From the NCBI GenBank assembly GCA_029207755.1, contig JARCOQ010000004.1, forward strand, positions 36,677,685 to 36,741,684: DNA of 64,000 nt. Direction: 5' to 3'. Both the position numbers and the translations under genes were made by a program. This document shows positions 62,301 through 64,000 of the stretch, one piece after another. Position 1 is the stretch's first letter, and the number at the start of each line of letters is the position of its first letter. Source of the stretch: Chamaea fasciata. Taxonomy: Eukaryota; Chordata; Aves; Passeriformes; Sylviidae. The notes under the pieces are model-generated. The model had not been told where the DNA came from, searched no databases, and worked only from the letters and a program-made list of their open reading frames with translations.

Positions 62301-62737
62301 TACAGCTAAAGAGCAAAAATACCACCTGGGGCATAGGACAACTACAAAGTAATATTATCTTAAAGGATAAAGTTTTCAAAACTACCATTTGGACATCCAA
62401 ACTGCTCAGCTCTTCCACTCAATACTGCTTTAAGAATGTGAAAGACACAGATCATAAAACGAAGATATATCACATGAATAAGTACACTGCATCCATTTCT
62501 ACTTTTATGCTGCAATACACAAAGAAAATATCCACCTGAGTTCCCACAAAAAGGAATTTTGAGGATTCAACAGTACAATAAAATATCACATTCTGATTAT
62601 TTCCTCAACTCACCATTTAAACAGCAGTGTCTTTGCAGCATCCACTTTGTTCAGCTTATATTCTATTATTGCCATGGCAGTCAGGATATGTGCTTTATCT
62701 TCTTCAGACTGGGCAACAGACAAGGCTTTTTCATAGG
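47261..62737 (-). CDS. TTC37: TTC37 / SKI3 (SKIC3), C-terminal part of gene, 12 exons
   Basis: Joining 62737-62614, 61151-60933, 60159-60087, 59360-59307, 59200-59089, 57856-57728, 57289-57168, 54638-54480, 52135-51983, 50263-50133, 48871-48748 and 47338-47261 on the - strand gives one open frame of about 491 residues plus a stop. All introns are GT-AG and all phases agree. The product matches the C-terminal third of vertebrate TTC37 (about 1560 residues), for example [18 protein letters not shown] and [22 protein letters not shown]37 is the tetratricopeptide scaffold of the Ski complex. With the helicase SKIV2L and WDR61 it feeds mRNA to the cytoplasmic exosome. Helical TPR units are visible throughout, such as [16 protein letters not shown]. 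The remaining upstream exons lie past the right edge. The conserved frame without disruptions argues for a functional gene. Confidence 0.95.
48748..48871 (-). CDS. TTC37: TTC37 coding exon 11 of 12 in window
   Basis: 124 nt between acceptor CCGTTTCCAG and donor GAT|GTAAGA. The first base completes AG|G (Arg). It encodes [20 protein letters not shown] then [21 protein letters not shown], almost unchanged from other vertebrates. Confidence 0.95.
50133..50263 (-). CDS. TTC37: TTC37 coding exon 10 of 12 in window
   Basis: 131 nt after acceptor TTTTATAATAG, donor AG|GTATGC. It encodes [40 protein letters not shown] and MGA with two bases of the following Arg. [16 protein letters not shown] is a highly conserved TTC37 stretch. 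Confidence 0.95.
51983..52135 (-). CDS. TTC37: TTC37 coding exon 9 of 12 in window (TPR)
   Basis: 153 nt, 51 codons, phase 0 at both ends, acceptor GTTTATTTTCAG and donor ATG|GTAGGA. It encodes [40 protein letters not shown] and [11 protein letters not shown]. The first 34 residues form a typical TPR helix pair with the W-Y-A-A-F/Y type spacing. Confidence 0.95.
53037..53072. repeat. perfect 15-bp inverted repeat with 6-nt loop
   Basis: TCTAAATTCTTATTT (53037-53051) pairs exactly with AAATAAGAATTTAGA (53058-53072). A second perfect stem of 12 bp (53050-53061 with 53066-53077) overlaps it, so two exclusive hairpins are possible. It lies in a TTC37 intron. Confidence 0.8.
54480..54638 (-). CDS. 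TTC37: TTC37 coding exon 8 of 12 in window
   Basis: 159 nt, 53 codons, phase 0. Acceptor CTTTTGGTTTTAG and donor CAA|GTAAGT. It encodes [40 protein letters not shown] and [19 protein letters not shown] and [10 protein letters not shown] are characteristic TTC37 segments. Confidence 0.95.
54939..55650 (-). mobile_element. solo LTR of an ERVL-like endogenous retrovirus
   Basis: Read on the - strand it starts TGTCTTGGTTTGGGAAAACA at 55650 and ends CCTAACCCCCAACA at 54939, 712 bp with TG/CA ends. The flanking five bases are TTAAT on the low side and TTAAC on the high side, a 5-bp target duplication with one change, as expected for ERVL-type elements. The family resembles common songbird LTRs that contain GGCTCTTTGGCAAAGAT and GCAGTTCTTTA. 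It sits in a TTC37 intron in the sense direction of the gene. The central part is GC-rich with several CpG, and a C-rich tract (G-rich on plus at 55505-55525) could form a quadruplex. A 235-codon open frame across it is not a retroviral gene. Confidence 0.8.
56899..57040 (+). mobile_element. tRNA-Ile-derived SINE with CR1-like tail (TguSINE1 type)
   Basis: The first 71 bases (56899-56969) follow the tRNA-Ile pattern: CAGTTCAGTTGGTCAGAGC (A box region), TGGTGTTAATAATGCCAGGG (anticodon arm with AAT anticodon loop), GGTTTGATCTCCATACAGGCC (B box and acceptor arm). Directly after come TTAAGAGCTGGACTTGATGATC and TTTCAACTCAGAATATTCTGTAATTCTGTGA, a CR1 3' end. This tRNA-Ile plus CR1 chimera is known from songbirds as TguSINE1, mobilised by CR1. 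Plus orientation, so antisense to TTC37, in the intron between exons at 54638 and 57168. The tRNA part has too many changes to be a functional tRNA gene. Confidence 0.88.
57168..57289 (-). CDS. TTC37: TTC37 coding exon 7 of 12 in window
   Basis: 122 nt, acceptor TGTCTTTGCAG, donor AAG|GTATGA. Two bases complete A|CT (Thr). It encodes [20 protein letters not shown] and [20 protein letters not shown]. The second half is a TPR-like helix pair continuing into exon 8 ([11 protein letters not shown]). Confidence 0.95.
57728..57856 (-). CDS. TTC37: TTC37 coding exon 6 of 12 in window
   Basis: 129 nt between CTTCTTTTCTAG and donor AAAA|GTAAGC. It encodes (D)[38 protein letters not shown] and VSAK. 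NPAxWAxLMAACHA is conserved in TTC37. Splits codons with both neighbours in matching phase. Confidence 0.95.
59089..59200 (-). CDS. TTC37: TTC37 coding exon 5 of 12 in window
   Basis: 112 nt, acceptor GTTCTGTTTTATAG, donor CCAG|GTTACT. It encodes [20 protein letters not shown] and [17 protein letters not shown], leaving G for the following Asp codon. Confidence 0.93.
59307..59360 (-). CDS. TTC37: TTC37 coding exon 4 of 12 in window (54 nt)
   Basis: A small exon of exactly 18 codons, [18 protein letters not shown], between TTTTATCTTGCAG and AAG|GTTTGC. It corresponds to GGxxAGNVAxILxSNHGK of mammalian TTC37. Phase 0 at both ends, so skipping would keep the frame. Confidence 0.93.
60087..60159 (-). 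CDS. TTC37: TTC37 coding exon 3 of 12 in window
   Basis: 73 nt, acceptor TTCTTTCCTTAG, donor CCAAAA|GTAAGT. The first base completes AG|T (Ser). It then encodes [20 protein letters not shown] and [13 protein letters not shown] is conserved in TTC37. Confidence 0.95.
60933..61151 (-). CDS. TTC37: TTC37 coding exon 2 of 12 in window
   Basis: The largest exon here, 219 nt. Acceptor TCTGATTCAACAG, donor CGCAG|GTATAC. It encodes [60 protein letters not shown] and [12 protein letters not shown]. [17 protein letters not shown] is a strong TTC37 signature. Confidence 0.96.
61785..61822. repeat. T run followed by (GT)n microsatellite
   Basis: About 14 T, then GT units interrupted once by GC. Located in a TTC37 intron, likely length-polymorphic. 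Confidence 0.9.
62614..62737 (-). CDS. TTC37: TTC37 coding exon 1 of 12 in window (internal exon of gene)
   Basis: 124 nt between acceptor GAATTTTTACCAG and donor AAATG|GTGAGT. It encodes (A)[38 protein letters not shown] and FK with two bases of the next Cys. A clear TPR helix pair. The frame enters from an exon that must lie beyond position 64000; none was recognised between 62738 and 64000. Confidence 0.93.
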
Positions 62738-63271
62738 CTGGTAAAAATTCAAAACTCAGAATTGAGGTAGAAGAAAAAACAAAACCTTTGTAAAGCCTTT
62801 AGGATAGCACAATATTAGAACAAAGAGACACTTTAGGTTTAGGATTACTGTATTTTTCCATCTCAAAGCATAAGCAGAAGACAAAAAAAAGTTGACTAAG
62901 ATTTTGGAAGTAACTGTGTTTGGATATACCAGATTTACTGTTTAGAGCCTGGGAGTCGCTTAACACATAGCAAGTACGAACAGAAATGAAAAGCAGCATT
63001 GGGATATTCAGAAAAAGCCTGCAAGAACATGGTAGAAATACTTCCCTGTGATAGTTTATTTATGAAACAATAGTTCAGATGGGCACACTCATTCCAAATA
63101 AAATATAAAACCATTTAAAACACTGAGCTTACTGTTCCTTTGTGAGCACTTACACTTCTACACTGATCATTGCATATATCTTTTTCTGAAGTTCCACATC
63201 TCAGAAGCGCAGAACATGACAGTACAATTATATTTACCACTAAAGCAAAGTGAACGACACATTAATCTCCT

Positions 63272-63640
63272 ATCACAGAATCAAAGGACAATTAGGGTTG
63301 GAAAGGACCTCTGTGGATCAACTCCTCTGCCTCAGCAGGGCCACCTACAGAAGGTGATACAGGACCTTTACAGGTGGGTTTTGAGTATCTCCAGAGGGGA
63401 GAAACTCCACAACCTCACTGTGTAGCCCATTCCAGAGCCATCCTCAATCTAAAGAACTTCTTCCTCATGTTCAGGTGTAACTTCCTGTGTTTTAGATGAT
63501 GTCCATTATGCCTTGCCCTGCTGATGGGCACCACTGCAAAGCAGCTAGCACCACCCTCATAACACCTACTTTTTAGACATTTATATTGATGACATCACCT
63601 CCCTCTTCTCTCTTCTCAAGACCGCAACTGATTCTTCCAG
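63272..63640 (-). mobile_element. CR1 LINE 3' part, minus orientation
   Basis: Read on plus it is the reverse of a CR1 end: TCACAGAATCAAAGGACAATTAGGGTTGGAAAGGACCTC, later CCCATTCCAGAGCC, AAGAACTTCTTCCTCATGTTCAG, CTTCCTGTGTTTTAG, CTGATGGGCACCACTG and TCTCTTCTCAAGACC. About 370 bp. It lies in a TTC37 intron in the sense direction. Confidence 0.93.
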
Positions 63641-63776
63641 GAGAATAATTTTATTTGAGAACACGGGAGGCTCAGAGAAAAACAGCTTAATGGACAAGAA
63701 TCAAACACTTGAAGAAATTTATTTTTCCTTACTACATCTGAACAATACTAGCACCCTACTAATGGCCTAATGATTT

Positions 63777-64000
63777 TCACAGAATTATAGAATAGGCTGA
63801 GTTGGAAGGGACCCACCAGCATCAGGAAATACAACTATGAAGGACACTTGAAGAATCACACCATGTGCCTGAGACCATTGTCCAAAAGCTTCTTGAACTG
63901 AAGATAAAATTGGTGATGTGATGACTTCCCTGGGGAGCCAGTACTCAAGAACCCTCTGGGTGAAAAATCTTTCCTGATATTCAAACCAGACCTCCCCTGA
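63777..64000 (-). mobile_element. second CR1 LINE 3' end, runs off the window
   Basis: Again reversed on plus: CACAGAATTATAGAATAGGCTGAGTTGGAAGGGACCCACC, AAGAATCACACCATGTGCCTGAGA, CATTGTCCAAAAGCTTCTTGAACT, ACTTCCCTGGGGAGCC and TCTGGGTGAAAAATCTTTCCTGATAT. A different CR1 subfamily from the copy at 63272, judging by GAGTTGGAAGGGACCCACC. It continues past position 64000. Confidence 0.93.

Overview
The window is vertebrate nuclear DNA, AT-rich and sparse in genes, with spliced exons and many retroelement fragments. It looks avian, most likely passerine. The evidence is several 5'-truncated CR1 LINE tails, endogenous retrovirus LTRs of the TGTCTTGGTTT type common in songbirds, and a tRNA-Ile-headed, CR1-tailed SINE. 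No prokaryotic features, CRISPR arrays or operons are present. Nearly all open frames over 60 codons outside the exons listed here are chance frames.

Layout. Positions 1-31,400 hold no confident gene: unique AT-rich sequence, homopolymer and short tandem repeats, a CR1 tail, several LTR-like blocks (about 7.2-7.9, 17.9-18.4, 19.8-20.4, 20.9-21.1 and 26.19-26.75 kb), one orphan spliced-looking open segment at 23.3 kb, and a 30-bp LTR remnant with a perfect 5-bp target duplication at 14.2 kb. From about 31.4 to 44.1 kb on the + strand I find four exons that fit FAM81B, a coiled-coil protein. An LTR containing a roughly 540-bp G-rich pentamer array begins 45 bp after the first of them. On the - strand, inside this gene's introns, two exons with good splice sites and matching phase encode 128 residues of a protein I do not recognise.

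From 47,261 to 62,737 on the - strand lie the last twelve coding exons of TTC37 (SKI3/SKIC3), the tetratricopeptide scaffold of the cytoplasmic Ski complex. All splice sites follow GT-AG, all phases agree, and the joined reading frame gives about 491 C-terminal residues ending in a normal stop. The rest of the gene lies beyond the right edge. Its introns carry a 712-bp solo LTR, the SINE, a GT microsatellite and a double hairpin. Two CR1 tails sit at the right edge.

FAM81B and TTC37 face each other tail to tail, the arrangement known from the mammalian 5q15 region. In chicken this block is on the Z chromosome, so a Z-linked origin is likely but cannot be shown from the sequence alone.
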